A DNA stretch of 64,000 nt from Stutzerimonas xanthomarina (lineage in GTDB: Bacteria > Pseudomonadota > Gammaproteobacteria > Pseudomonadales > Pseudomonadaceae), in assembly GCF_003935375.1 (NCBI RefSeq), contig NZ_RHQM01000001.1:328041-392040 (forward strand), in the 5' to 3' direction. The translations under genes were made by a program, and so were the position numbers. Numbering within the stretch: position 1 is the stretch's first letter; each line of letters starts with the position of its first letter. Under the pieces are notes generated by a model. That model made no database searches and had not been told where the DNA came from. It saw only the letters and a program-made list of their open reading frames with translations. Shown here piece by piece: positions 23,951 through 33,361 of this stretch.

Positions 23951-23978
23951 CGAAACGGGAGCCGAGGCTCCCGTTTCG
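23951..23978 (-). terminator. Terminator hairpin of gap
   Basis: Perfect inverted repeat CGAAACGGGAGCC / GGCTCCCGTTTCG, about 20 nt after the gap stop codon. The minus-strand 3' side reads TTTCGCGTTTC, a weak U-rich tract. Confidence 0.65.
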
Positions 23979-23997
23979 ATTTCACCGTCCGCAGCGT

Positions 23998-25449
23998 TTA
24001 GCGCGGGAAGGCTGGCGGGTTAACCCCTGCCATGTCTTCCATCACCCGCACGACCTGACAGCTGTAGCCGAACTCGTTGTCGTACCAGACGTAAAGCACG
24101 ACACGGTTGTCGTTGCAAATGGTCGCTTCGGCATCCACCACGCCGGCATGGCGCGATCCGACGAAATCAGTGGATACAACTTCCTGAGAGTTGACGAAGT
24201 CGATCTGTTTCTGCAGATCCGAGTGCATGGCCATCTGGCGCAGGTACTCGTTGATCTCTTCGCGACTGGTGGCCTTCTCCAGGTTCAGGTTGAGAATTGC
24301 CATGGACACGTTCGGAGTCGGGACGCGGATCGCGTTGCCGGTCAGCTTGCCTTTGAGCACCGGCAGCGCCTTGGCTGCAGCGGTGGCGGCACCCGTTTCG
24401 GTGATCACCATGTTCAGCGCAGCGCTGCGACCACGACGACTGCCCTTGTGGAAGTTGTCGATCAGGTTCTGGTCGTTGGTGTACGAATGCACCGTTTCCA
24501 CGTGACCGTTGACGATGCCGTACTGATCGTTCACCGCCTTGAGCACCGGCACGATGGCGTTGGTGGTGCAGGATGCAGCGGAGATGATCTTGTCATCGGC
24601 GGTGATGTCGCCATGGTTGATGCCATGCACGATGTTCTTCAGCTCACCCTTGCCCGGCGCGGTCAATACGACGCGAGCAACACCCGGGCACTTGAGGTGC
24701 TGACCCAGGCCTTCGGCGTCACGCCACTTGCCAGTGTTGTCGACAAGCAGCGCGTTCTCGATGCCGTACTGGGTGTAATCCACCGAGGACGGATCGTTGG
24801 AGTAGATCACCTGAATCAGGTTGCCGTTGGCGGTGATGGTGCTGTTCTCTTCGTCGATGGTGATGGTGCCATCGAAAGGACCATGCACCGAGTCGCGACG
24901 CAGCAGGCTGGCACGCTTGACCAGATCGTTGTCCGCGCCCTTGCGCACGACGATGGCTCGCAGGCGCAGGCCGTCGCCACCACCGGTTTTCTCGATCAGG
25001 ATACGCGCCAGCAGACGCCCGATACGGCCGAAACCGTAGAGAACCACGTCAGTGCCCTTGTGACCAGCTGCGGCGTGACGCTTGTCGGCCACCTCAGCCA
25101 GCTCTTCACGGACGAACTGCTCGAGATTGCGACCGTTGCCCGCTTCCTTGTACTTGGCGACCAGCTTGCCCAGGTCCACCGAAGCGGCGCCCAGGTTCAT
25201 TTCGCTCATCGTCTTGAGGATCTGGAAGGTGTCGTGCACCGACAGCTCGGTTTCGTCGGCGATGCGGTGACGGGCGAAACGGTGTGCCTTGAGGATGGCG
25301 ATCACCGAACGATTGATCAGGCCACGGCCGTAGATCGAAGTCACCACGTTATTGTTGCGATACAGCTGACCAATCAGCGGAATCATCGCTTCGGCGAGCG
25401 CTTCGCGGTCAATCCATTCACCAAGACACTGGTCGGGCTTCTGAGTCAC
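23998..25449 (-). CDS. gap: Glyceraldehyde-3-phosphate dehydrogenase, long N-terminal form
   Basis: 483 residues, about 150 longer than classical GAPDH. A helical N-terminal extension (residues 1 to about 130) precedes the Rossmann motif YGFGRIGRLLAR. The catalytic Cys is in SAASCTTNAI (about residue 292), followed by the His-containing and substrate-phosphate motifs (SYTNDQ, RRGRSAALN, WYDNEFGYS). It interconverts G3P and 1,3-bisphosphoglycerate. GTG start with GGAAGGA upstream. This long form divergent from mfd is the usual pseudomonad arrangement; a second, NADP-type GapN is encoded at 34238-35866. Confidence 0.94.
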   Translation of the reverse strand: MTQKPDQCLGEWIDREALAEAMIPLIGQLYRNNNVVTSIYGRGLINRSVIAILKAHRFARHRIADETELSVHDTFQILKTMSEMNLGAASVDLGKLVAKYKEAGNGRNLEQFVREELAEVADKRHAAAGHKGTDVVLYGFGRIGRLLARILIEKTGGGDGLRLRAIVVRKGADNDLVKRASLLRRDSVHGPFDGTITIDEENSTITANGNLIQVIYSNDPSSVDYTQYGIENALLVDNTGKWRDAEGLGQHLKCPGVARVVLTAPGKGELKNIVHGINHGDITADDKIISAASCTTNAIVPVLKAVNDQYGIVNGHVETVHSYTNDQNLIDNFHKGSRRGRSAALNMVITETGAATAAAKALPVLKGKLTGNAIRVPTPNVSMAILNLNLEKATSREEINEYLRQMAMHSDLQKQIDFVNSQEVVSTDFVGSRHAGVVDAEATICNDNRVVLYVWYDNEFGYSCQVVRVMEDMAGVNPPAFPR

Positions 25450-25607
25450 GGGCAGTTCCTTCCAACATGTAGGGGCTGAGAAAAGGGGCTACATTATGAC
25501 GGCGCACCCTAGCGCCGGCAATCTGCAGCGGACGAAACACTGACAGCCTACCGCCTCGATAGTTACAATCCCGGCGGCCTATTTTTTGATCGGAGCCACG
25601 CCCACTC

Positions 25608-28600
25608 GTGTCCGTCTTGCGCCTTCCCCCCCTGCCTGCCGCCAGCGGCAAGCAACATTGGGGCAATCTTCCAGGAGCTGCGCTAAGCGTGGCGATTGCC
25701 GAAGCAGCCAGCAACGCCAAACGCTTCACGCTCCTGCTCACTGCCGACAGCCAAAGCGCCGAGCGCCTGCAGGAAGAACTCGCCTTCTTCGCGCCACAGC
25801 TGGCGGTATTGCATTTTCCTGACTGGGAAACGCTGCCCTACGACATCTTCTCGCCGCACCAGGACATCGTCTCCCAGCGCATTGCCGCCCTCTACCAGCT
25901 ACCGGAGCTGAGCCACGGCGTGCTGGTAGTGCCTATCACCACCGCCCTACACAGGCTGGCGCCAAAGCGCTTCCTGCTGGGTTCGAGCCTGGTGCTGGAC
26001 GTCGGGCAGAAGCTGGATGTGGAGCAGATGCGCCTGCGCCTGGAAGCAGCCGGCTATCGCTGCGTGGATACCGTGTACGAGCACGGCGAGTTCGCCGTGC
26101 GCGGCGCGTTGATCGACCTGTTCCCCATGGGCAGCCCCCTGCCCTACCGCATCGACCTGTTCGATGACGAGATAGAGACGCTGCGCACCTTCGATCCGGA
26201 GAACCAGCGCTCGATCGACAAGGTCGAGTCGATCCGCCTGTTGCCAGCACGCGAGTTCCCCCTGAAGAAGGAGGCAGTCACCGGCTTCCGCGCGCGTTTT
26301 CGCGAGCGTTTCGACGTCGACTTCCGCCGCTGCCCGATCTACCAGGATCTCTCCACCGGTATCACCCCGGCGGGCATCGAGTACTACCTGCCGCTGTTCT
26401 ATGAAGAAACCGCGACGTTGTTCGATTACCTGCCCGAAGACAGCCAGGTGTTCTCCCTGCCCGGCATCGAGCAGGCCGCCGAGCAGTTCTGGAGCGACGT
26501 TCGCAATCGCTACGAAGAACGCCGCGTCGACCCCGAGCGACCGCTGCTGCCGCCGGCCGAACTGTTCATGCCGGTGGAAGACTGCTTCGCTCGGCTCAAG
26601 CTCTGGCCGCGTGTGGTCGCCAGCCAACAGGATGTCGAGCCTGGCATCGGCCGCGAACGCTTCACCGCGCAGGCCCTGCCGGAACTGGCAATCGAGGCCA
26701 AGGCGAGCGAACCGCTGGGCAAGCTGCGGCGCTTCCTCGACGAATATGCCGGGCGTGTGCTGTTTACTGCCGAATCAGCCGGCCGCCGCGAAGTATTGCT
26801 GGAGCTGCTCGCCCGTCTAAAGCTGCGCCCGCAAGAAGTCGAAGGCTGGGAGGAATTCCTCGCCAGCCAGGAGCGTCTGGCGATCACCATCGCCCCGCTC
26901 GACGAAGGCCTGCAACTGGACGACGTCGCACTGGTCGCGGAAAGCCCGCTGTTCGGTCAGCGCGTCATGCAGCGCCGGCGACGCGAGAAGAGCCGCGACG
27001 GTGGCGAGAACGTCATCAAGAACCTCACCGAGCTGCGCGAAGGCTCGCCGGTGGTGCACATCGATCACGGTGTCGGTCGCTACCAGGGCCTGGTCACTCT
27101 GGAGATCGAAGGCCAGGCGCAGGAATTCCTGCTGCTGCAGTACGCCGAGGATGCCAAGCTCTACGTACCGGTCGCCAGCCTGCACCTGATCGCCCGCTAT
27201 ACAGGCAGCGACGACGCGCTCGCGCCACTGCACCGGCTCGGTTCGGAAACCTGGCAGAAGGCCAAGCGCAAGGCGGCCGAGCAGGTGCGCGATGTCGCGG
27301 CCGAGCTGCTGGATATTTACGCCCGCCGCGCCGCACGCGAGGGTTATGCCTTCAAGGACCCGCAGGTCGACTACGAAACGTTCGCCGCAGGCTTTCCGTT
27401 CGAAGAAACGCCCGATCAGCAGGCCGCCATCGACGCGGTACGCGAGGACCTGCTGTCGGCCAAGCCGATGGATCGTCTGGTCTGTGGTGACGTCGGCTTT
27501 GGCAAGACCGAGGTGGCCATGCGCGCCGCCTTCATCGCCGTCCATGGCGGCCGGCAGGTTGGCGTACTGGTGCCGACCACCCTGCTCGCTCAGCAGCACT
27601 ACAACAGCTTCCGCGACCGCTTCGCCGACTGGCCGGTGCGGGTCGAGGTGATGAGCCGCTTCAAATCCGCCAAGGAAGTGCAGAGCGCCATCGCCGAGCT
27701 GGCCGAGGGCAAGATCGACATTCTCATCGGCACCCACAAGCTGCTGCAGGATGACGTCAAGTTCAGCAACCTGGGCTTGGTCATCATCGACGAGGAACAC
27801 CGTTTCGGCGTGCGCCAGAAGGAACAGCTCAAGGCATTGCGCAGTGAAGTGGACATTCTCACGCTGACCGCCACGCCGATTCCACGCACGCTGAACATGT
27901 CCATCGCCGGCATGCGCGACCTGTCGATCATCGCCACGCCGCCGGCGCGCCGGCTGTCGGTTCGCACCTTCGTCATGGAACAGCAGAACACCGTGATCAA
28001 GGAGGCGCTGCTGCGCGAGCTGTTGCGCGGCGGCCAGGTCTATTACCTGCACAACGATGTGAAGACCATCGGGAAATGCGCCGCCGACCTGCAGGCACTG
28101 GTGCCGGAGGCACGCGTCGCGATCGGCCACGGGCAAATGCGCGAGCGTGACCTCGAACAGGTCATGAGCGACTTTTACCACAAGCGTTTCAACGTGCTGG
28201 TGGCCTCGACCATTATCGAAACCGGCATCGACGTGCCGAGTGCCAACACCATCATCATCGAGCGCGCCGACAAGTTCGGCCTGGCGCAGCTGCACCAGCT
28301 GCGTGGCCGGGTCGGGCGCAGTCACCACCAGGCCTATGCCTATCTGCTGACCCCGACCCGCAAGGCAATGACCGATGACGCGCAGAAGCGCCTGGAGGCC
28401 ATCGCCAATGCCCAGGACCTCGGTGCAGGCTTTGTCCTCGCCACCCACGACCTGGAAATCCGCGGCGCCGGCGAGCTGCTCGGCGAGGGCCAGAGCGGGC
28501 AGATCCAGGCGGTTGGCTTCACCCTTTATATGGAAATGCTCGAGCGCGCGGTCAAGGCGATCCGCAAGGGCGAGCAGCCGAATCTGGAGCAGCCGCTCGG

Positions 28601-29054
28601 CGGCGGGCCGGAAATCAACCTGCGCCTGGCAGCCCTGATCCCGGAAGACTACCTGCCGGATGTGCATGCCCGCCTGATCCTCTACAAGCGCATTGCCAAT
28701 GCGGCCGACGAAGACGGGCTGAAAGAACTGCAGGTGGAGATGATCGACCGCTTCGGCCTGCTACCGGAACCGACGAAGAACCTGGTGCGCCTGACACTGC
28801 TCAAGCTGCAGGCGGAAAAGCTCGGCATTACCAAGATCGACGCAGGCCCGCAGGGTGGGCGCATCGAGTTCTCGGCCGACACCTCGGTCGACCCGATGGT
28901 GCTGATCAAGCTGATCCAGAGCCAGCCGAATCGCTACAAGTTCGAAGGCGCCACGCTGTTCAAATTCCAGGTGCCGATGGAACGCCCGGAGGAACGCTTC
29001 AATACGCTGGAAGCGCTGCTTGAGCGGCTGGCGCCCAATGAGCAAGGATCGTAG
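25608..29054 (+). CDS. mfd: Transcription-repair coupling factor Mfd
   Basis: 1148-residue ATPase that removes stalled RNA polymerase and recruits UvrA. Order: UvrB-like N-terminal module (to about residue 340), RNA-polymerase-interaction domain (GSPVVHIDHGVGRYQG region, about 475-545), superfamily 2 translocase with Walker A GDVGFGKT at about 626 and IIDEEHRFG at about 727. Then follow RecG-like motif VI and TRG region (HQLRGRVGRS) and a C-terminal TRCF domain. GTG start chosen by family alignment. csiV begins at the next base after the stop. Confidence 0.97.
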   Translation: MSVLRLPPLPAASGKQHWGNLPGAALSVAIAEAASNAKRFTLLLTADSQSAERLQEELAFFAPQLAVLHFPDWETLPYDIFSPHQDIVSQRIAALYQLPELSHGVLVVPITTALHRLAPKRFLLGSSLVLDVGQKLDVEQMRLRLEAAGYRCVDTVYEHGEFAVRGALIDLFPMGSPLPYRIDLFDDEIETLRTFDPENQRSIDKVESIRLLPAREFPLKKEAVTGFRARFRERFDVDFRRCPIYQDLSTGITPAGIEYYLPLFYEETATLFDYLPEDSQVFSLPGIEQAAEQFWSDVRNRYEERRVDPERPLLPPAELFMPVEDCFARLKLWPRVVASQQDVEPGIGRERFTAQALPELAIEAKASEPLGKLRRFLDEYAGRVLFTAESAGRREVLLELLARLKLRPQEVEGWEEFLASQERLAITIAPLDEGLQLDDVALVAESPLFGQRVMQRRRREKSRDGGENVIKNLTELREGSPVVHIDHGVGRYQGLVTLEIEGQAQEFLLLQYAEDAKLYVPVASLHLIARYTGSDDALAPLHRLGSETWQKAKRKAAEQVRDVAAELLDIYARRAAREGYAFKDPQVDYETFAAGFPFEETPDQQAAIDAVREDLLSAKPMDRLVCGDVGFGKTEVAMRAAFIAVHGGRQVGVLVPTTLLAQQHYNSFRDRFADWPVRVEVMSRFKSAKEVQSAIAELAEGKIDILIGTHKLLQDDVKFSNLGLVIIDEEHRFGVRQKEQLKALRSEVDILTLTATPIPRTLNMSIAGMRDLSIIATPPARRLSVRTFVMEQQNTVIKEALLRELLRGGQVYYLHNDVKTIGKCAADLQALVPEARVAIGHGQMRERDLEQVMSDFYHKRFNVLVASTIIETGIDVPSANTIIIERADKFGLAQLHQLRGRVGRSHHQAYAYLLTPTRKAMTDDAQKRLEAIANAQDLGAGFVLATHDLEIRGAGELLGEGQSGQIQAVGFTLYMEMLERAVKAIRKGEQPNLEQPLGGGPEINLRLAALIPEDYLPDVHARLILYKRIANAADEDGLKELQVEMIDRFGLLPEPTKNLVRLTLLKLQAEKLGITKIDAGPQGGRIEFSADTSVDPMVLIKLIQSQPNRYKFEGATLFKFQVPMERPEERFNTLEALLERLAPNEQGS

Positions 29055-29573
29055 ATGCCACTTCGCTATCTGGTCTTGCTGCTGACGCTGCTGGCGCCTC
29101 AGGCTCACGCCGAGGCGCTATATCGCGTCGAGCTGATCCTGTTTCGCCACGCCCCGCCACTGGAAGCCAGCCAGCACGCGCCCTACGACTGGGCCGATAG
29201 TGCGCAGGTGCTGGACAGGCGCGCCGAACGCCAGCCAGCCCTCGAGCATGTCGCCGCCAGGCTTACGCCGGACCAGGGCTACCAGGTACTGTTGCAACGC
29301 GCCTGGCAGCAAGCAGTCAGCGAAGATGCGCTGACCATTGCACTGCACCAGGGGCAACGCCATTTCGAGCACTACCCGATTCAGGGTCTGCTGAGGGTCA
29401 GACCCGGGCGCTATATGCAGACTGACATGACCTTCTGGGTGAACCGCTTCGGCGAGTACGGCCAACTGCTCGCCAGCGAGCGCCTGACGCAGCGGGTTCG
29501 CCTGACCCCTGGCCGGCTGACCTACATCGACCATGACAGCCTCGGGCTGCTGATCGAAATGAAGCCACTATGA
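29055..29573 (+). CDS. CsiV-family secreted protein
   Basis: 172 residues with a signal peptide (PLRYLVLLLTLLAPQAHAE). The mature protein begins LYRVELILFRH and ends in YIDHDSLGLLIEM, the pattern of the CsiV family (peptidoglycan-binding protein described in Shewanella as needed for an osmoregulated capsule). It starts at the base after the mfd stop (TAG-ATG), so co-expression with mfd is likely. Role in this organism is unknown. Confidence 0.85.
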   Translation: MPLRYLVLLLTLLAPQAHAEALYRVELILFRHAPPLEASQHAPYDWADSAQVLDRRAERQPALEHVAARLTPDQGYQVLLQRAWQQAVSEDALTIALHQGQRHFEHYPIQGLLRVRPGRYMQTDMTFWVNRFGEYGQLLASERLTQRVRLTPGRLTYIDHDSLGLLIEMKPL

Positions 29574-29646
29574 GCACTTCGCACCGATATCCGGCCCACA
29601 GTCGGCTGACCTGCCTTGCCGCATTCCGGCACAGAGGGCCTGGCAG

Positions 29647-31977
29647 ATGAGCCCTCCGCTGGCGCCTCGCGATGAACGGCTGATCGACGACCTGCCGCCC
29701 GTACCGCTGCTCAGTCTCGGCAGTCATCTGGCAATCAACTACCAGCCGGGCAATCAGCGCATGGTCAGCGACCATCAGCATCGCGCCGGCCTGTCGTTCC
29801 TCTACGGGGAGGCGTGTATCCATGGCAAACGCGACGGCGAACGTGTCCGCCATCTGGTCGGCAACGAGCTGCAGCTGATCGCACGCCACCATCAGGCCGA
29901 ACAGGCACTGCGCAGACAACTTGAACAGCTGGGCTTCCGGCCGGCGCTGCGCCAGAGCCTGGCGCTGCCGAAGGAGTCGGCGGAGATGTTCCAGCTGCCC
30001 GGCGAAGATGCCTGGCTCAGGTTCGTTCAGGAGCAACTGCCCGAACTGCGCCGACAAGGCTGGCAGATCGATATCCATCCCGGCTTCGCCTACGACCTGA
30101 CCGCCATCGACAGCTGGTACGCGCAGATCGACGAGTCAGCTGATGACGACTGGTTCGATCTCGATCTCGGCATCATCGTCAACGGGCAGCGCATCGGCAT
30201 GCTGCCGGTACTGTTGCGACTGATCCGCCAGAACCCTCAATTGCTCAGCCCTCGCGCCATCGCGCTGCGTAGCGATGAGGAGCAGCTGCGCGTGCAACTG
30301 GACCGGCCGGGACAACACGACAGGCAGGCGCTGCACGTGACGCTGCCGCTAGGGCGCATCAAGCCGATTCTGGCGACCCTCGGTGAGCTCTACATGCGCG
30401 AGCAGATGGATGGGCCATCGCTGCGTATGAGCAAAGCCGACGGCGCGCGCCTGGCTGGGCTCGACAGCCTGGCACCGCAATGGAAAGGCGGTGAACGACT
30501 GCGTGAGTTCGCCGGGCGCCTGCGCAACCCTGACATCAAGGCCTGCCCGCCCCCAACCGGGCTCGCGGGCAAACTGCGGCCCTACCAGCAGCAGGGCCTG
30601 GCCTGGATGCAGACGCTGCGTGAGCTGGGCGCCGGCGGCATCCTCGGCGACGACATGGGCCTGGGCAAGACGCTGCAGAGCCTTGCCCACATCCTCGCCG
30701 AAAAGCAGGCAGGACGGCTCGATCGTCCGGCGCTGGTGGTGATGCCGACCAGCCTGATTCCCAACTGGCAGGACGAGGCCAGCCGTTTCGCCCCGCAGCT
30801 ACGGGTATTGACGCTCAAGGGCAGCACCCGGCAGAAACACTTCGGCGAACTTGGCGAGCACGATCTACTGCTGACCAGCTATGCGCTGCTGACGCGCGAC
30901 ATAGCCGCACTGCGTGAGCAGCCGCTGCACCTACTCATTCTCGACGAGGCGCAGCACATCAAGAACCCGTCCGGCAAAGCGGCCCAGGCCGTACGCGAAA
31001 TGCAGACCCGACAGCGCCTGTGCCTGACCGGCACGCCGCTGGAGAATCACCTCGGCGAGCTCTGGTCGCTATTCCACTTCCTCATGCCCGGGTGGCTTGG
31101 AGACGCCAAAAGCTTCACCCAGGAGTACCGCAATCCGATCGAAAAACACGGCGACGATGCACGACTGGCGCACCTGCGCGCCCGCATTCGGCCGTTCCTG
31201 CTGCGGCGCACCAAGGAACAGGTAGCCACTGAGCTGCCGGCCAAGAACGAGTTCGTCCACTGGGTCGAACTGAATGACGTCCAGCGCGAGGTCTACGAGA
31301 CCTTACGGCTGGCAATGGATCGCAAGGTGCGCGACGAGATCGAGCGCAAGGGACTCGCGCGCAGCCAGATGGTCATCCTCGAGGCGCTGCTCAAGCTGCG
31401 TCAGGTCTGCTGCGACCTGCGCCTGCTGAAGGGTGAGTCGGCACGAGCCGCACGCGGCAGCAGCTCCGGCAAGCTCGACAGCCTGCTGGAGATGCTCGAC
31501 GAGCTGATGAGCGAAGGCCGGCGGGTGCTGCTGTTTTCCCAGTTCACCTCGATGCTGGCGTTGATCGAGCAGGCGCTACACAAGCGCGGCATCGAGTACG
31601 TCAAGCTGACGGGTGAGACCGATGATCGACGCACGCCGGTCGAGCGCTTCCAGGCCGGCGAAGTGCCGCTGTTCCTGATCAGCCTGAAGGCCGGTGGCAC
31701 CGGGCTCAACCTGACGGCGGCGGATACGGTGATCCACTACGATCCCTGGTGGAATCCCGCTGCGGAGAACCAGGCGACCGACCGCGCCTATCGCATCGGC
31801 CAGGACAAGCCGGTCTTCGTCTATCGTCTTATTAGCCGCGGCACCGTCGAGGAGCGCATCCGCGAGTTGCAGGCGCGCAAGGCCGAACTCGCGGCCGGTG
31901 TACTCGAAGGTGCAGTCGACGGCAGCTTGCAGCTTGGCGAACGCGACATCGACGCCCTGTTCGCACCGCTACCCTGA
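29647..31977 (+). CDS. SNF2/DEAD-DEAH-type helicase
   Basis: 776-residue SWI2/SNF2-family ATPase. Walker A GDDMGLGKTLQS at about residue 335, DEAQH box LLILDEAQHIKN at about 430, GTPLENHLGELWSL, FSQFTSMLAL, and the late motif ENQATDRAYRIGQ. Many pseudomonad homologues I recall carry a further N-terminal SWIM-type zinc segment before the LPPVPLLSLG stretch; here the frame starts only about 15 residues before it. The frame cannot extend upstream because of a stop at 29560-29562. It may be an N-terminally shortened protein or a naturally short form. Confidence 0.88.
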   Translation: MSPPLAPRDERLIDDLPPVPLLSLGSHLAINYQPGNQRMVSDHQHRAGLSFLYGEACIHGKRDGERVRHLVGNELQLIARHHQAEQALRRQLEQLGFRPALRQSLALPKESAEMFQLPGEDAWLRFVQEQLPELRRQGWQIDIHPGFAYDLTAIDSWYAQIDESADDDWFDLDLGIIVNGQRIGMLPVLLRLIRQNPQLLSPRAIALRSDEEQLRVQLDRPGQHDRQALHVTLPLGRIKPILATLGELYMREQMDGPSLRMSKADGARLAGLDSLAPQWKGGERLREFAGRLRNPDIKACPPPTGLAGKLRPYQQQGLAWMQTLRELGAGGILGDDMGLGKTLQSLAHILAEKQAGRLDRPALVVMPTSLIPNWQDEASRFAPQLRVLTLKGSTRQKHFGELGEHDLLLTSYALLTRDIAALREQPLHLLILDEAQHIKNPSGKAAQAVREMQTRQRLCLTGTPLENHLGELWSLFHFLMPGWLGDAKSFTQEYRNPIEKHGDDARLAHLRARIRPFLLRRTKEQVATELPAKNEFVHWVELNDVQREVYETLRLAMDRKVRDEIERKGLARSQMVILEALLKLRQVCCDLRLLKGESARAARGSSSGKLDSLLEMLDELMSEGRRVLLFSQFTSMLALIEQALHKRGIEYVKLTGETDDRRTPVERFQAGEVPLFLISLKAGGTGLNLTAADTVIHYDPWWNPAAENQATDRAYRIGQDKPVFVYRLISRGTVEERIRELQARKAELAAGVLEGAVDGSLQLGERDIDALFAPLP

Positions 31978-32122
31978 CGCTATGGCGGCATGCAAACTTG
32001 TGACACCGGCGAGTGCAGCAGTTTGCTCTTTGCCAGATCATCGCCACCTCGCTTACGTTTCCGTCCCGAGGCGCCCCGCCGCCTCCACGATCACTGGCAT
32101 CGGTTACAAAAGGAACCGCACC

Positions 32123-32689
32123 ATGAGTCTCTACGAGATCGCCTTTTCCGGCCAACTGCTCCCGGGCGCCAAGCTCGAGCAGGTCGAGGCCAACCTGACC
32201 AAGCTGTTCCAGGCCGACGCCCAGCGTATCGCGCTGCTGTTCTCCGGCCGGCGCATCGTGATCAAGCAGAATCTGGACTTCGCCGCGGCCGAAAAATATC
32301 GCCAGGCGATGGAGCGTGCCGGCGCGCAGGTAGAACTCAAACCGCTGCCCGTCGATGTGGAGGAAATCGAACTGGCGCCGCCTCCGGCATCGACGGCGAC
32401 CAGCACGGCCAGCACCGAGAGCAGCGCAGGAAAAACGAGCGACGCCCCGGCCATACTCAAGGTGACGCCGCGTGACGAATACATGGCAGCCTTCGCCGAC
32501 GTCGAGGCACCGGACTTCGGTATTGCGCCGATCGGCGTCGACCTGCAGGACGCCCGGCCCGAGCCAGAGGCGCCGCGCGTGGACCTTTCTCAGTTCAGCC
32601 TTGCCCCGGTGGGCAGCGACATGGGCGAAAAGCCGCGCGACACCACCGCCGTGGTGCCGGATATCTCGCATCTGAAGCTGCAGGACTGA
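32123..32689 (+). CDS. Conserved protein of unknown function
   Basis: 188 residues, no signal peptide or membrane helix. The N-terminal about 75 residues (YEIAFSGQLLPGAKLEQVE through RQAMERAGAQVEL) form a compact domain. A low-complexity Ala/Ser/Thr/Glu linker follows, then a C-terminal part with SQFSLAPVGSDMGE and VPDISHLKLQD. The start has AAAGGA upstream. I recognise the layout from pseudomonad genomes but know no function. Convergent with the gdx gene. Confidence 0.82.
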   Translation: MSLYEIAFSGQLLPGAKLEQVEANLTKLFQADAQRIALLFSGRRIVIKQNLDFAAAEKYRQAMERAGAQVELKPLPVDVEEIELAPPPASTATSTASTESSAGKTSDAPAILKVTPRDEYMAAFADVEAPDFGIAPIGVDLQDARPEPEAPRVDLSQFSLAPVGSDMGEKPRDTTAVVPDISHLKLQD

Positions 32690-32726
32690 CGGGCACCCGT
32701 TCGGGAGTGAGCGCCGCAGAGACTCC

Positions 32727-33047
32727 TCAGGCGCTCAGCTTCAGACCAACCAGCCCAGCCAGCAACAGCAGCACGCTCACCAGCCGCGCGGGCGAGGCGC
32801 TTTCGCCGAAGATGAGAATGCCCAGCAGCACGGTACCCAATGCGCCGATACCGACCCAGATGCCGTAGGCGGTACCCACCGGCAGAACCTGCATGGCACG
32901 CGCGAGCAGGAAAAAGCTGCCAGCCATGGCCGCTATGGTGAGCACGCTGGGTAGCGGGCGGGTGAAGCCTTCGGAAGCCTTGAGGCCAATGGCCCAACCC
33001 ACTTCCAGAAGGCCGGCTACGATCAGCATGATCCAGGCCGAATGCAT
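32727..33047 (-). CDS. gdx: Guanidinium exporter Gdx/SugE (SMR family)
   Basis: 106-residue, four-helix small multidrug resistance protein. The membrane Glu in [13 protein letters not shown] (residue 15) is the coupling residue. The signature [21 protein letters not shown] is of the SugE/Gdx subtype rather than EmrE. Gdx exports guanidinium by antiport with protons. The call is strengthened by a guanidine-II-type RNA directly upstream (33066-33112). The start ATG has ATGGAG about 8 nt upstream. Confidence 0.93.
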   Translation of the reverse strand: MHSAWIMLIVAGLLEVGWAIGLKASEGFTRPLPSVLTIAAMAGSFFLLARAMQVLPVGTAYGIWVGIGALGTVLLGILIFGESASPARLVSVLLLLAGLVGLKLSA

Positions 33048-33065
33048 GACGATGACTCCATCAAC

Positions 33066-33112
33066 TGCAGGGCCGTCCCCGCACGATTCGACATGCCAGC
33101 GGGTCGTCCCGC
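33066..33112 (-). ncRNA. Guanidine-II (mini-ykkC) riboswitch
   Basis: On the minus strand, two GC-rich hairpins each have an ACGR tetraloop. Hairpin 1 (33112-33099) is GCGGG-ACGA-CCCGC. Hairpin 2 (33083-33066) is TGCGGGG-ACGG-CCCTGCA with one G-U pair. The linker is 15 nt. This is the defining architecture of the mini-ykkC/guanidine-II aptamer. Hairpin 2 ends about 18 nt before the gdx start codon and just ahead of its ribosome binding site, which fits translational control. Identified by eye; no covariance-model score. Confidence 0.9.
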
Positions 33113-33263
33113 GACGGACGCGACCCTAGCACAGGAGCGCACCGTTTTGGACCACGCACAGCAGCTGTTGATCGCCGCCGCGAAAGCGCGGGCACGATCA
33201 AGCGTGGAACGGTGGTGTGTCGAATGGGAGGTGCCTAGCGTGGTCCCATCGCGAATGCCAAGC

Positions 33264-33334
33264 GGTGGATGGGTGAAGCGTCATCCACCCTACGAACCCC
33301 GCGTAGGGTGGAAAACTGCGAAGCATTTTCCACC
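33264..33334. repeat. Pair of REP-like hairpins
   Basis: Two adjacent inverted repeats, GGTGGATG...CATCCACC (33264-33289) and GGTGGAAAA...TTTTCCACC (33307-33334), are separated by CTACGAACCCCGCGTAG. This looks like the GTAGGGTGGA-type extragenic repeats scattered through P. stutzeri-like genomes. Located between the aldo/keto reductase gene and the gdx leader. Confidence 0.65.
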
Positions 33335-33361
33335 TTGGATAGCGGACAGATGAGCCCCTGC

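Noticed and set aside
26817..28667. 616-residue open frame antisense to mfd
   Set aside because: Opposite a fully conserved mfd; composition is that of a complement frame, and no RBS or family match is seen.
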